From NCBI GenBank assembly GCA_041650805.1, contig JBAZKM010000005.1, positions 62,001-126,000 on the forward strand: a stretch of DNA of 64,000 bases. Reading direction: 5' to 3'. This DNA is from Candidatus Omnitrophota bacterium. GTDB lineage: Bacteria; Omnitrophota; Gorgyraeia; 2-01-FULL-45-10. Made by a program: the position numbers and the translations under genes. Under the pieces are notes generated by a model, which saw only the letters and a program-made list of their open reading frames with translations, searched no databases and was not told the DNA's origin. Below are positions 33,923 to 43,094 of this stretch, in pieces (within the stretch, counting starts at the first letter, position 1; each line of letters begins with the position of its first letter).

Positions 33923-35296
33923 ATGCCATCACAGGAAATGATCGAAAAGATACCGCCTCAGAGCCTGGATGCGGAGACGGCCGTCCTGGGTTCGATGCTC
34001 CTGGACCATAATGCCATCTCCCAGGCAATAGAGTTTTTAGACGCCTCATATTTCTACAGGGACTCCCACAAAAAGATATACTCCGCCATAATCAAACTCT
34101 TCGAAGAGAACAAGGCCGTAGATATCGTAACTCTGGTAGAAGAGCTTAAGAAGGCCGGGACTCTCGACGAGGCCGGCGGGCCGGCGTATATCGCCAACCT
34201 CGCGTCGGCCGTCCCCACCGCGGCGAATATCGTCCACTACGCAAAGATAGTGAAAGAGAAGATGATACTCCGGCACCTCATAAATACATCAACGCAGATA
34301 GTCACGGAGTGCTATGACACGACCCAGGATATAGACGAGCTTGTCGACAAGGCGGAGCAGCTCATCTTCGATATATCTTCCAAAAAGGTGGAATCGCGCG
34401 TCTCTTCGCTGCGCGAGGTCATCAAGGGATCGATCGAAACTATAGATAACCTTTACCAGAGGAAAGAGAATATAACGGGCCTGGCCACGGGTTTCAGGGA
34501 CCTCGATATAAAGACGGCGGGGCTCCAGATGTCCGACCTGATAGTCGTCGCGGGACGGCCTTCTATGGGCAAGAGCGCGCTGGCCTCCTCCATAGCGGAA
34601 CATGTTGCCGTCGTGGAGAAGATACCGGTCGCGTTCTTCAGCCTCGAAATGTCCAAGGAGCAGCTCGTCCAGAGGATGCTCTGCTCTCACGCGCGGGTCG
34701 ATGCCCACAAGGTCAGGACGGGGTTCCTCTCCCAGGCGGACTGGCCGCGCCTCGTCAGCGCCGCCGGAAAATTATCCGAAGCACCCATCTATATAGACGA
34801 TTCTCCCGGCATAACTGTGCTTGAGCTCCGCGCAAAGGCGCGGCGCCTGAAGGCGCAGCATGACATACAGCTCATAGTCCTGGACTATCTCCAGCTGATG
34901 CAGGGTCCTGCCAGGGCGGAGAGCAGGCAGCAGGAGATATCGGAGATATCGCGTTCTTTGAAGTCGCTGGCCAGGGAGCTCAACGTCTCGCTCATAGCGA
35001 TAAGCCAGCTCTCCAGGGCGGTAGAACAGCGCTCCGACCACAGGCCCCAGCTTTCCGACCTCCGGGAATCGGGGGCCATAGAACAGGACGCGGACCTTGT
35101 CATATTATTGCTCAGGGAAGAGTACTATAACCCTACGGACGAGAACAAGGGCCAGGCGGAGGTCATAATAGCGAAACAGAGGAACGGCCCGGTGGGCAGC
35201 ATGATGCTCGCTTTCGTCGGGGAATATATGAGATTCGAGAACCTCGCGCCCTCCCGCGGCGAGGAATTTGTGGATGTCGATATGGAGCGCGTCTAA
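33923..35296 (+). CDS. dnaB: Replicative DNA helicase
   Basis: 457 residues. N-terminal domain PPQSLDAETAVLGSMLLD, linker, and the RecA-like C-terminal domain with Walker A GRPSMGKSALAS, then FFSLEMSKEQLVQRMLCS, Walker B LIVLDYLQLM and the arginine-finger region SDLRESGAIEQDADLV. Unwinds DNA at the fork as a hexamer. dnaB after rplI is a common order. The product has no intein. Confidence 0.97.
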   Translation: MPSQEMIEKIPPQSLDAETAVLGSMLLDHNAISQAIEFLDASYFYRDSHKKIYSAIIKLFEENKAVDIVTLVEELKKAGTLDEAGGPAYIANLASAVPTAANIVHYAKIVKEKMILRHLINTSTQIVTECYDTTQDIDELVDKAEQLIFDISSKKVESRVSSLREVIKGSIETIDNLYQRKENITGLATGFRDLDIKTAGLQMSDLIVVAGRPSMGKSALASSIAEHVAVVEKIPVAFFSLEMSKEQLVQRMLCSHARVDAHKVRTGFLSQADWPRLVSAAGKLSEAPIYIDDSPGITVLELRAKARRLKAQHDIQLIVLDYLQLMQGPARAESRQQEISEISRSLKSLARELNVSLIAISQLSRAVEQRSDHRPQLSDLRESGAIEQDADLVILLLREEYYNPTDENKGQAEVIIAKQRNGPVGSMMLAFVGEYMRFENLAPSRGEEFVDVDMERV

Positions 35297-35299
35297 ACT

Positions 35300-37618
35300 A
35301 TGAAGAAGATATTGATCGCGGCAGCCCTCTCCGTCCTGACCGCCCTGGCGGTGAACGTTACGGTCACAATGGATGCCTCTGCCCAGGGCGACAGCGAAGG
35401 GAAGACGATAACGGACCTCCGCGTTAAAGGGAATAAGGCGATAAGCAAGGAGACGATCATCTCCAAGGTGAAGGCGAAGGTGGGAGACCTCTTCAATAAC
35501 GAATCCCTTAACGATGACCTCAGGCGGCTTTATGCGACGGAATATTTTACCGATGTATCCATAGATGTCGAGGACCATGAGAAAGGCATCGCGGTCACTT
35601 TCATCGTAAAGGAAAAATCGGTGGTGGGCGATATCATCTTCGAGGGTAACCGCGCGGTGAGGGATACGAAGCTCAAGTCCCTGATGAAGACAAAGCCCAA
35701 CGAGATGCTGAACCAGGTCCTTCTTGCCCAGGATATGGTCGATATAAAGGATTTTTATGTGAAGAAAGGGTACCCGTCGATAGATGTCAAGTACTCGGTC
35801 GATGTGGACGAGGCCGTCAATAAGGCCACTGTCACGGTCACTGTCGACGAAAAGTCGCGCGTTAAGGTGGCCAAGATAACGATCACAGGCAACAAGGCGG
35901 TGAAGACGGGCAGGATAGTGAAGTTCCTGGCGACCAAACCGGCATGGCTTTTCAACAGCGGCGTCTTCAAAGATGACCTGTTCCAGGAGGACCTGGAGAA
36001 GATAAAATCCGTTTATGATGACGAAGGTTTTCTCGATGTCGAAGCGGTCCCCAGGATGGAATACAGTGAGGACGGCAAGCTCCTCTACATAACCATAGAG
36101 GTCAGGGAGGGGAAACAGTACAAGGCGGGCAACGTAGCCGTCAAAGGAAATCTCGTGCTGCCTGAGAGCGATATCGTTTCAAAGATGAAGCTTAGATCCG
36201 GCATGCCGTTCTCGAATAAGACCCTGAGAGGCGACGTGGTCGCGGTGAGGCAGCATTATTACCATTACGGGTATATGAACGCCTCCATAGATATCGACAA
36301 GAACCTCAACGCCGCCACAGGCGACATAGACGTCACTTATATCATAGACGCCAAAGAGCTCGTCTACGTGGGCAAGGTGGAGGTGCGGGGCAACACCAAG
36401 ACCAAAGATATCGTGGTCAGGAGAGAACTGAGGCTCTATCCCGGAGATAAGTTCGACGGTGAAAAGATACGCCGTTCGAAGGAGCGGCTCTATAACCTGG
36501 GCATATTCGAGGATATAGGGTTCGACGCGGAGCCGACGAGCAACCCGGAGACGCAGGATCTCGTGGTGAGCGTAAAGGAAGGGAAGACCGGGGAGTTCTC
36601 GTTCGGAGGCGGTTACAGTTCCGTCGACCAGCTGCTCGGTTTTGTGGAGGTCTCACAGAGAAATTTCGATATATTGAACTTTCCCACATTCACCGGCGCG
36701 GGGCAGAGCATGACGGTGAAGGCGGAGATCGGTATGACGAGGGCCAATTATGACGTGAGCTGGACCGAACCGTGGATCCTGGGATACCCCGTCTCTCTGG
36801 GGCTCGATTTCTACCAGACGTCCCACAGGAAAGAGCTGGATATAGGATGGCCGTACGATGAGCAGCGGACCGGCGGAGACGTGCGCCTCGGTAAAGAGTT
36901 CACGGAGTATCTGCGCGGCGACGCGATGTACAAACTGGAGCAGATCCACATAGGGGACGTGGTCGAGAACGCGTCCCAGGACCTGAAGGACGAATCGGGC
37001 ACCAATATGCTTTCGAGCATGCTTTTCCAGCTGACGTTAGATACGAGGGACAACATATATAACCCCGGCCGCGGGTACGTGATCAACGGCTCGATCGAAG
37101 ATGCCGGCGGTATATTTTTCGGCGACAAGGACTATGTCAAAGGCACCGCCACAGCCGCTTATTACCACACCTTCTTCGATAAGTTCGTCCTGGAGCTCAA
37201 AGGCAGGGCCGGGCTCGAGAACGCTTACGGCGACTCCGACGAGGTACCGATATATGAACGGTTCTTCGGCGGCGGCGCAAATACAATACGCGGCTACAAG
37301 GAGAGAAAGGTGGGCCCGAGGGACCCCGGTTCGAACGATCCTATAGGAGGCGAGGCCATCGTCGTGGGGAACGCGGAAGTGACATTCCCCATTTACGAAA
37401 ATGTACTGAAGGGTGCCATATTCTATGACGTGGGAAATGTGTGGCGCCGGGCGGAAGATTTTATTGTCGGCGGCGGATATAAGCACGGTATCGGCATAGG
37501 GGTGAGGGTCAAGACACCGATAGGCCCCGTGAGCCTCGATTACGGCTATCCGCTTGTGAAGAATTTTGAAGATGAGAAGACCGGCGAGTTCTATTTCAAG
37601 ATGAGCCGGGGATTTTAA
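35300..37618 (+). CDS. bamA: Outer membrane protein assembly factor BamA
   Basis: Central subunit of the BAM complex that folds beta barrels into the outer membrane. 772 residues: signal peptide (about 1-27), five POTRA domains (ITDLRVKGNKAISKETI, GDIIFEGNRAVRDTKL, VAKITITGNKAVKTGRI, AGNVAVKGNLVLPESDI, YVGKVEVRGNTKTKDIV) and an Omp85 barrel with FGGGYSSVDQLLGF and the GGGANTIRGYKERKVGPRD lid-lock motif, ending in Phe (KMSRGF). It begins 3 bp after dnaB and is followed by skp and lipid A genes, the usual envelope cluster. Confidence 0.96.
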   Translation: MKKILIAAALSVLTALAVNVTVTMDASAQGDSEGKTITDLRVKGNKAISKETIISKVKAKVGDLFNNESLNDDLRRLYATEYFTDVSIDVEDHEKGIAVTFIVKEKSVVGDIIFEGNRAVRDTKLKSLMKTKPNEMLNQVLLAQDMVDIKDFYVKKGYPSIDVKYSVDVDEAVNKATVTVTVDEKSRVKVAKITITGNKAVKTGRIVKFLATKPAWLFNSGVFKDDLFQEDLEKIKSVYDDEGFLDVEAVPRMEYSEDGKLLYITIEVREGKQYKAGNVAVKGNLVLPESDIVSKMKLRSGMPFSNKTLRGDVVAVRQHYYHYGYMNASIDIDKNLNAATGDIDVTYIIDAKELVYVGKVEVRGNTKTKDIVVRRELRLYPGDKFDGEKIRRSKERLYNLGIFEDIGFDAEPTSNPETQDLVVSVKEGKTGEFSFGGGYSSVDQLLGFVEVSQRNFDILNFPTFTGAGQSMTVKAEIGMTRANYDVSWTEPWILGYPVSLGLDFYQTSHRKELDIGWPYDEQRTGGDVRLGKEFTEYLRGDAMYKLEQIHIGDVVENASQDLKDESGTNMLSSMLFQLTLDTRDNIYNPGRGYVINGSIEDAGGIFFGDKDYVKGTATAAYYHTFFDKFVLELKGRAGLENAYGDSDEVPIYERFFGGGANTIRGYKERKVGPRDPGSNDPIGGEAIVVGNAEVTFPIYENVLKGAIFYDVGNVWRRAEDFIVGGGYKHGIGIGVRVKTPIGPVSLDYGYPLVKNFEDEKTGEFYFKMSRGF

Positions 37619-37639
37619 TAGGAAAAAAGGAGGAAGGTC

Positions 37640-38149
37640 ATGAGCAAGAGGATAGTTTTGTTAACGGTCGCTCTCTTCGCTATAGCGGCATTCACATCGG
37701 GCCTGGCCCGGGTCGCGTGCGCTGCGGAGCTAAAGATAGCGTATGTGGACATGGGGAAGGTCTTCTCCGACTATAACAAGACGAAAGACGCCGAAAAGGT
37801 CATGGAGGAGAAGACGAAGGTCAAGGAAGGCGAGAGGAAGACGCTTGTGGATGAATTGAGGAAGCTGAAGGACGAGCAGGCGCTCCTTTCCGAGAAGGCC
37901 AAGGCGGAGAAGCAGACGATCATAGACGAGAAGGTGAAGAACCTGCAGGAATTTGACAGGAAGGCGCGGGATGAGCTCATCAAAGAGAGAAACGATAAGC
38001 TCGGCACCCTTGTAAAAGACATGGAGAAGGTCATAGAGGATTACGCGAAAGAGTCCGGTTATGACTTCATCGTGGATTCCCGCATCCTTCTTTACGGGAA
38101 AGAGCAGTACGAGGTCACCGCCGAGATCCTGAAACGCTTAAATAAATAG
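37640..38149 (+). CDS. skp: OmpH/Skp-like periplasmic chaperone
   Basis: 169 residues with a signal peptide (about 1-29, ending near CAA), then KIAYVDMGKVFSDYNKTKDAE and a long charged coiled coil (residues ~48-130), ending in DFIVDSRILLYGKEQYEVT. This is the OmpH/Skp family, which carries unfolded barrel proteins to BamA. AGGAGG lies 7 nt before the ATG. Confidence 0.92.
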   Translation: MSKRIVLLTVALFAIAAFTSGLARVACAAELKIAYVDMGKVFSDYNKTKDAEKVMEEKTKVKEGERKTLVDELRKLKDEQALLSEKAKAEKQTIIDEKVKNLQEFDRKARDELIKERNDKLGTLVKDMEKVIEDYAKESGYDFIVDSRILLYGKEQYEVTAEILKRLNK

Positions 38150-38156
38150 GACCGGG

Positions 38157-39011
38157 GTGATCGGAGAAGTGGCAAAGCAGAGGACCATAAAAGACCCCGT
38201 CGAGATAGAGGGCGTGGGTCTTCAGACCGGCGCTAAAGTAAAACTGTCCCTGAAGGGCTCTCCCGCGGGAAGCGGAATAAACTTTATAAGGGTCGATCTC
38301 CCGAATAAACCACTCCTTAATATCCAATCGTTCAATTTCGATGAGTCGGTCTCCAGGGAGCGCAGGACCGTCCTCGGCATAGGGCCTCTTGAGATCCAGA
38401 CGACGGAACATTTTCTTGCGGCGCTGGCCGGGCTCGGCATAGACAATATAATAGCAGAAGCGGATAACGCAGAGCTCCCCGGGCTTGACGGAAGCGCCGC
38501 CGGTTTCCTGGCCGCGCTTAAAAAAGCGAAAGTGATCGAACAGGAGAGCTCCAAAAGAGAGATCGCGTTAGACTCTCCCGTATGGTGCGCGGATAAAGAC
38601 GCATTCCTGGCCGTCTTTCCCGGCGATGGGTTCAGGGTGTCGTATACGATGTCATATCCTCACCCCGCTCTCGGCACACAGTTCCTGAGTTTAACGGTGG
38701 ATGAGGCCGCGTTCGAGGGCCAGATCGCCCCGGCGAGGACATTCTGCCTGGAAGAGGAAGCGCTCGAGCTCCTGAAGAGGGGGTTGGGCAAAGGGGCCGA
38801 TTATGACAATACGCTCGTGATGGGGAAGGGCGGCCCCATAAAGAATGCATTAAGGTTCCCCGATGAGCCGGTGAGACATAAGATACTGGACCTCATCGGC
38901 GACTTATGTCTGGCGGGCGCGCCGCTTAAAGGCCACGTCGTCGCTATAAAATCCGGGCACCGGTTGAATATGGAGATGGTGAAAAAATTAAAAAAGATAG
39001 TTAAGGGTTAG
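38157..39011 (+). CDS. lpxC: UDP-3-O-acyl-N-acetylglucosamine deacetylase
   Basis: Zinc deacetylase, the committed step of lipid A synthesis. 284 residues from GTG 38157; a second GTG at 38172 would give MAKQRTIKDPV and is also plausible. Seen: RTIKDPVEIEGVGLQTG, TTEHFLAALAGLGIDN (zinc His), RTFCLEEEALELL, FPDEPVRHKILDLIGDLCL (zinc His and Asp) and KSGHRLN (catalytic His). Its last codons and stop (gtt aag ggt tag) are themselves part of a heptamer repeat. lpxD is not found upstream, where it often lies. Confidence 0.95.
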   Translation: MIGEVAKQRTIKDPVEIEGVGLQTGAKVKLSLKGSPAGSGINFIRVDLPNKPLLNIQSFNFDESVSRERRTVLGIGPLEIQTTEHFLAALAGLGIDNIIAEADNAELPGLDGSAAGFLAALKKAKVIEQESSKREIALDSPVWCADKDAFLAVFPGDGFRVSYTMSYPHPALGTQFLSLTVDEAAFEGQIAPARTFCLEEEALELLKRGLGKGADYDNTLVMGKGGPIKNALRFPDEPVRHKILDLIGDLCLAGAPLKGHVVAIKSGHRLNMEMVKKLKKIVKG

Positions 39012-39034
39012 GGGTTGGGAGTTAGAGGTTAAGC
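39000..39034. repeat. Heptameric tandem repeat, consensus GTTARGG x5
   Basis: GTTAAGG, GTTAGGG, GTTGGGA, GTTAGAG, GTTAAGC. The first unit and part of the second encode the final residues and stop codon of lpxC; the rest lies before the fabZ Shine-Dalgarno site. Confidence 0.85.
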
Positions 39035-39047
39035 GAAGGAGAATGAC

Positions 39048-39518
39048 ATGGGAAAATCGGAACTCGATATAAAAGGCAAGCCGATCGATATCAATATGAT
39101 ACAAAAGATACTGCCTCACAGGTATCCGTTCCTTCTTGTCGACAGGGTGCTCGAGGTGAGCGCGGAGAGGGCAGTAGGCATAAAGAACGTGACCATAAAT
39201 GAACCTTTCTTCCAGGGCCACTTCCCGGGCCATCCCATCATGCCGGGTGTCCTCATTTTGGAGGCGATGGCGCAGGTCGGCGGCGTAGCGGCCCTCAATA
39301 TGAAAGATAATATCGGTAAACTCGCGTACTTCCTGACCATAGACAACGCCAAATTCAGGAAGCCGGTCGTGCCCGGGGACCAGCTGGTCATAGAGGTCAA
39401 TATAATGAAGGCCAAGTTGAGCATCATGCAGGTCCGCGCCGTCGCGAAGGTGGAAGGCGCAGTGGTCACGGAGGCCGAATTCAAGTTCGCTTTTATCACT
39501 CCAAACGAAACCGCATAA
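39048..39518 (+). CDS. fabZ: 3-hydroxyacyl-ACP dehydratase FabZ
   Basis: Hot-dog fold dehydratase of fatty acid elongation. 156 residues: IQKILPHRYPFLLVDRV, NEPFFQGHFPGHPIMPGVLILEAMAQ (catalytic His and Glu) and FRKPVVPGDQLVIEV. It sits between lpxC and lpxI, as commonly seen because both pathways share 3-hydroxyacyl-ACP. The usual lpxA neighbour is absent. Confidence 0.97.
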   Translation: MGKSELDIKGKPIDINMIQKILPHRYPFLLVDRVLEVSAERAVGIKNVTINEPFFQGHFPGHPIMPGVLILEAMAQVGGVAALNMKDNIGKLAYFLTIDNAKFRKPVVPGDQLVIEVNIMKAKLSIMQVRAVAKVEGAVVTEAEFKFAFITPNETA

Positions 39519-39522
39519 CCAT

Positions 39523-40326
39523 ATGTCCCGCATAGGCCTAGTCGCCGGAGAGGGAAAACTTCCGGTCGTATTTTCAAAGATAGCCCGCGCCAGGGGCGAC
39601 ACCGTCATAGGGTTCGGCATAAAAGGGATCACATCCGACGAGCTTGAGCGCCACGTGGAGAAGATGCACTGGGTCAGGTGGGGCGATCTCAAGAAGGCCA
39701 TATTCCTGCTCGTCACGGAGCGCATCAAGGATATCGTCATGCTCGGGAAGATAAAGAAAGAGATACTCTTCAAGGAAGAGGAAAAATTGGACGACGATGC
39801 TAAGAAGGTCGTGGGCGTCGTCCGGGATAAGAAGGATTACGCCATCCTGAACGGGGTGACCAAAGCCCTTGCCGTCGCAGGCATACAGGTGATAAGTCCG
39901 GCCGCATATCTCAAAGACCTTATACCCGTCAAGGGTGTTTTGACAAGGAGAGGACCCACCGCCGCCGAAGAGAAGGATATCGAATACGGGAAAGAGGTGG
40001 CCCTCACCCTGTCACGGTTCGATATAGGCCAGACGACGGTGATCAAGGAGAAGACGGTGATAACGGTTGAGGCGGCGGAAGGCACGGACGAGACGATAAA
40101 AAGGGCAGGCGCGCTCACCGGAGGCGGTTTCACCGTAGTTAAGATGGCCCGTCCCGATCAGGATATGCGGCTTGACGTCCCCCTGGTCGGGGTAGAGACG
40201 ATAAAGGCGGTGGCGGACGCAAAAGGCAGCGTCGTCGCCCTGGAAGCAGGTAAGACCCTCCTCTTAGACAGAGAAGATGCGGTAAAACTCGCCGACGATA
40301 AAGGGATCTCCATCGTCATAGTCTGA
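39523..40326 (+). CDS. lpxI: UDP-2,3-diacylglucosamine pyrophosphatase LpxI
   Basis: Hydrolyses UDP-2,3-diacylglucosamine to lipid X, replacing LpxH in many non-gammaproteobacterial lineages. 267 residues. Seen: RIGLVAGEGKLPVVFSKIAR, the middle domain, and the C-terminal TVITVEAAEGTDETIKRAG, VKMARPDQDMRLDVPLVGVETI, diagnostic of LpxI (DUF1009). It begins 4 bp after fabZ and converges on the glutamine synthetase fusion with a 5-bp gap. Confidence 0.93.
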   Translation: MSRIGLVAGEGKLPVVFSKIARARGDTVIGFGIKGITSDELERHVEKMHWVRWGDLKKAIFLLVTERIKDIVMLGKIKKEILFKEEEKLDDDAKKVVGVVRDKKDYAILNGVTKALAVAGIQVISPAAYLKDLIPVKGVLTRRGPTAAEEKDIEYGKEVALTLSRFDIGQTTVIKEKTVITVEAAEGTDETIKRAGALTGGGFTVVKMARPDQDMRLDVPLVGVETIKAVADAKGSVVALEAGKTLLLDREDAVKLADDKGISIVIV

Positions 40327-40331
40327 TGATC

Positions 40332-41855
40332 TTACAATATCGGAAGGTACTTCTTCACCTCGTGGCTCGTGACGTGGATCCTGTACTCTTCCCACTCTCT
40401 CTTCTTATTGATCAGGAACCTGGTGAAGATATGCTCTCCGAGCGCCTCTTTCAAAAGGGCGCTCTTCTCCGTTTCGGCTATTGCCTGTGACAGGTTACCC
40501 GGCAACGCGATCAGCCCGCGTTCCTGCCGTTCCGACATCTCCATCTTATAGATATTGGGTTCAACAGGGTCCGGTATCTTATACTTCTTCTCTATCCCCT
40601 CAAGGCCCGCCGTAAGGATGGCCGCAAAGGCGAGATATGGGTTGCATGCCGGATCGGGGCAGCGCAATTCGGCCCTCGTAGCCTTCTCGTTACCCGGCCT
40701 GTAGAGAGGGACCCTGATCAGCGCCGTCCTGTTCCTCTGCGCCCACGATACATAGACCGGCGCCTCGTAACCGGCCACCAGACGCTTATAGGAGTTGACC
40801 CATTGCGCTGTGAGCGCGCTTAACTCCCGGGCGTGTCTTAACTGCCCGGCGATGAACTGTTTCGCCGTCAGGGAGAGATGGTATTTATCGTCCTTGTCGT
40901 AGAATGCGTTCTTGTCCCCTTTAAAGAGGGATTGATGTGTATGCATGCCGCTCCCGTTGACGCCGTATATCGGTTTCGGCATGAAAGTGGCATAGACATT
41001 ATGGGCCTTGGCGACCTCTTTTATGCAGTAGCGCGCGGTGATTATATTGTCGGCCATTATCAGCGCCTCGCTGTATTTAAGGTCTATCTCGTGCTGGGAC
41101 GGGGCCACTTCATGATGGCTTGCCTCCATCGGTATACCCATATCCTCGAGTATATTCACCGTCTTATTGCGTATGACGTCGGCGAAGTCATTCGGTATCA
41201 GCTCAAAATACGTCCCTTCATCGAGGACCTCGGGGGACTTATCGGATTTGAAGTAGAAATACTCGAGCTCAGGCCCTATGTAATAAGTGTAGCCCAGCTT
41301 CCCGGCGCGTTCCAGGGCCCTCTTCAATACGTATCTTGAGTCGCCGGCATAAGGCGTCCTGTCAGGGTTGAGGATATCGCAGAATAACCGCGCAACCGTT
41401 CCCGACGACTCTTCCCACGGCAATATCTGGAACGTGGCGGCATCGGGCATCGCGATGATGTCCGACTCCTGCGCCTCGGCGAAACCCGTCACCGAAGAAC
41501 CGTCGAACCCCTTGCCATGATAAAGCGCCTCCTCGAGGTCGCGCTGGGTGATAGATACGCACTTGAGTATGCCCAGGATGTCGACGAACCATAGCTGTAT
41601 CGTGCGTATGTTGCGTTCCTTTACGGCCCTGAGTATGCGCTCCTTCGCGTCTTTAGCGGAACGCATGTTCCTTATATCGGTATCTTTCCCTGTATGGGTC
41701 TTTTTAAGGTGCTTCAATTCGTCCTCCTCTATGATGTACTGCCTGCCGACACGGGACGCCCTGATCGACCCCTTCTGTATCTTCTCGACCACCGCCTGGC
41801 GCGATATCCCGAGCAGCTTTGCGGCCTCCGTAGGGCTCTTGTACCCTTTCTTCAT
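40332..41855 (-). CDS. Glutamine synthetase type I fused to an N-terminal helix-turn-helix domain
   Basis: 507 residues. Residues ~6-50 (PTEAAKLLGISRQAVVEKIQ, VGRQYIIEEDELKHL) are an excisionase/MerR-like winged helix-turn-helix. A charged linker (51-72) leads into a full type I glutamine synthetase: IQLWFVDILGILKCV, GFDGSSVTGF, GPELEYFYF (metal Glu), HHEVAPSQHEIDLKYSEAL, NGSGMHTHQSLF, RNRTALIRVP and RCPDPACNPYLAFAAI. The C-terminus is short and I see no adenylylation loop. A related glutamate-polyamine ligase activity cannot be excluded. The promoter at 41893-41921 is covered by two matching palindromes, which suggests that the protein controls its own gene. ATG 41855 follows AAGGAGGAACAT. 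Confidence 0.9.
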   Translation of the reverse strand: MKKGYKSPTEAAKLLGISRQAVVEKIQKGSIRASRVGRQYIIEEDELKHLKKTHTGKDTDIRNMRSAKDAKERILRAVKERNIRTIQLWFVDILGILKCVSITQRDLEEALYHGKGFDGSSVTGFAEAQESDIIAMPDAATFQILPWEESSGTVARLFCDILNPDRTPYAGDSRYVLKRALERAGKLGYTYYIGPELEYFYFKSDKSPEVLDEGTYFELIPNDFADVIRNKTVNILEDMGIPMEASHHEVAPSQHEIDLKYSEALIMADNIITARYCIKEVAKAHNVYATFMPKPIYGVNGSGMHTHQSLFKGDKNAFYDKDDKYHLSLTAKQFIAGQLRHARELSALTAQWVNSYKRLVAGYEAPVYVSWAQRNRTALIRVPLYRPGNEKATRAELRCPDPACNPYLAFAAILTAGLEGIEKKYKIPDPVEPNIYKMEMSERQERGLIALPGNLSQAIAETEKSALLKEALGEHIFTRFLINKKREWEEYRIHVTSHEVKKYLPIL

Positions 41856-41877
41856 ATGTTCCTCCTTGATTTATGCT

Positions 41878-41895
41878 ACTTGACACTTGTCAAGT
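41878..41895. promoter_or_regulatory. Operator-like palindrome 1 of the glutamine synthetase fusion
   Basis: ACTTGACA-CT-TGTCAAGT, perfect 8-bp arms. It lies at the predicted transcription start, 23 bp upstream of the start codon of the minus-strand gene. Confidence 0.8.
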
Positions 41896-41921
41896 ATACT
41901 ACATCACTTGACAACTGTCAA
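41893..41921 (-). promoter_or_regulatory. Promoter of the glutamine synthetase fusion
   Basis: Minus-strand TTGACA, 17-nt spacer, TATACT. The -35 is one arm of palindrome 2 and the -10 touches palindrome 1, so any protein bound to the palindromes would block polymerase. Confidence 0.85.
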
Positions 41922-41924
41922 GTG
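41905..41924. promoter_or_regulatory. Operator-like palindrome 2 of the glutamine synthetase fusion
   Basis: CACTTGACA-AC-TGTCAAGTG, perfect 9-bp arms sharing the core ACTTGACA-N2-TGTCAAGT with palindrome 1. The centres are 28 bp apart. Confidence 0.85.
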
Positions 41925-41948
41925 AAAAAGAGCGGATATTATTTGGCA

Positions 41949-43094
41949 TTAACGGAGGAGCGGAAAGATCGCGCGGGCGGCGCGCTCGGAGGCGCCCGGG
42001 GTACCGAGAGATGCGGCGACGGACCTGAGGGAGGATACGATCCCCGCCCTTCTTTTGTCATCGGCCAGTATGGATACGGCCCTCTCCGCTATCTTTTCCG
42101 GCGTCACATCGAACTGGAGAAGCTCCGGGACTATCTCCCTGCCGGCTATGATATTGGCAAGCCCCAGGAAAGGCGTCCTCAACACTATCTGGCTTGCCAC
42201 ATATGTCAGGAAGTTCACTTTATAGACGAGCAGGAACGGCTTTCCCAGAAGCGCGGTCTCCAGCGTCGCGGTCCCGGAGGCGACTATCGCGAAGTCCGCG
42301 GCGGCGACTATGTTATACGTGTCGCCTTCCGCCAGCGCTATATCGACGCCGGACCCTTTCATTATATTTTTGTAAAGGGCGGCGGGCAGGTCTTTGAACT
42401 TTGCGATGACGAATTGCACGTTCTTCACCCTGTTCTTTATGAGGGCAGCCGCCGAAAGCATGGGCGTCAGGAGCGCCGTCACTTCGAGCGTCCTGGAACC
42501 GGGCAGCAGGGCGACGGTCATCTTATCCTGTGAAAGGCCGTATCTTTTCAGCGTTTCTGACCTGGGGAGCGTGGCCTTCACCGTCTCCATGAGCGGATGG
42601 CCCACCCACTCGGCTTCTATGCCGTGCCTCCTGTACAGCTCCTCCTCGAATTTAAAGAAGACGACGACCTTCCTGACGCACTCTTTTATTATCTTTATCC
42701 TGCCCGCGCCCCATGCCCATACCTGGGGGCTTATGTAGTAGACGACAGGGATGCCCCTTTTTTTGAGATAACGGGCAAGGCGCAGGTTGAAACCGGGATA
42801 GTCGACGAGTATGGCAAGGTCCGGCCTTTCGCGGCCTATCCTGCCGATGACCGCCGATCGGGCGGCCTTCACCGCAGAGAGGTTCTTTATCACCTCGACG
42901 AGACCTATGAGGGCAAGTTTCGATATGTCATATACGACATCGACGCCGGCCTCCCTGGAGAGATTACCCCCGAGCCCGAAGAACCGTAAAGACGGGTCGA
43001 GCGACTTCAGGTCTTTTACCAGGTTGGAGGCGTGGAGATCCCCCGAGGGTTCTCCGGCGACTATCAGGATCTTTTTAGGGGATGCCATCGTCAC
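41949..43094 (-). CDS. lpxB: Lipid-A-disaccharide synthase
   Basis: GT19 glycosyltransferase joining lipid X and UDP-diacylglucosamine at the inner membrane face. 381 residues. Seen: KILIVAGEPSGDLHASNLV, YYISPQVWAWGAGRIK, KVVVFFKFEEELYRRHG, WVGHPLME, LLPGSRTLEV and ASGTATLETALLGKPFLLVYK. The start is GTG 43094, overlapping the stop of the upstream dehydrogenase; an ATG two codons later (43088) is equally possible. Confidence 0.96.
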   Translation of the reverse strand: MTMASPKKILIVAGEPSGDLHASNLVKDLKSLDPSLRFFGLGGNLSREAGVDVVYDISKLALIGLVEVIKNLSAVKAARSAVIGRIGRERPDLAILVDYPGFNLRLARYLKKRGIPVVYYISPQVWAWGAGRIKIIKECVRKVVVFFKFEEELYRRHGIEAEWVGHPLMETVKATLPRSETLKRYGLSQDKMTVALLPGSRTLEVTALLTPMLSAAALIKNRVKNVQFVIAKFKDLPAALYKNIMKGSGVDIALAEGDTYNIVAAADFAIVASGTATLETALLGKPFLLVYKVNFLTYVASQIVLRTPFLGLANIIAGREIVPELLQFDVTPEKIAERAVSILADDKRRAGIVSSLRSVAASLGTPGASERAARAIFPLLR

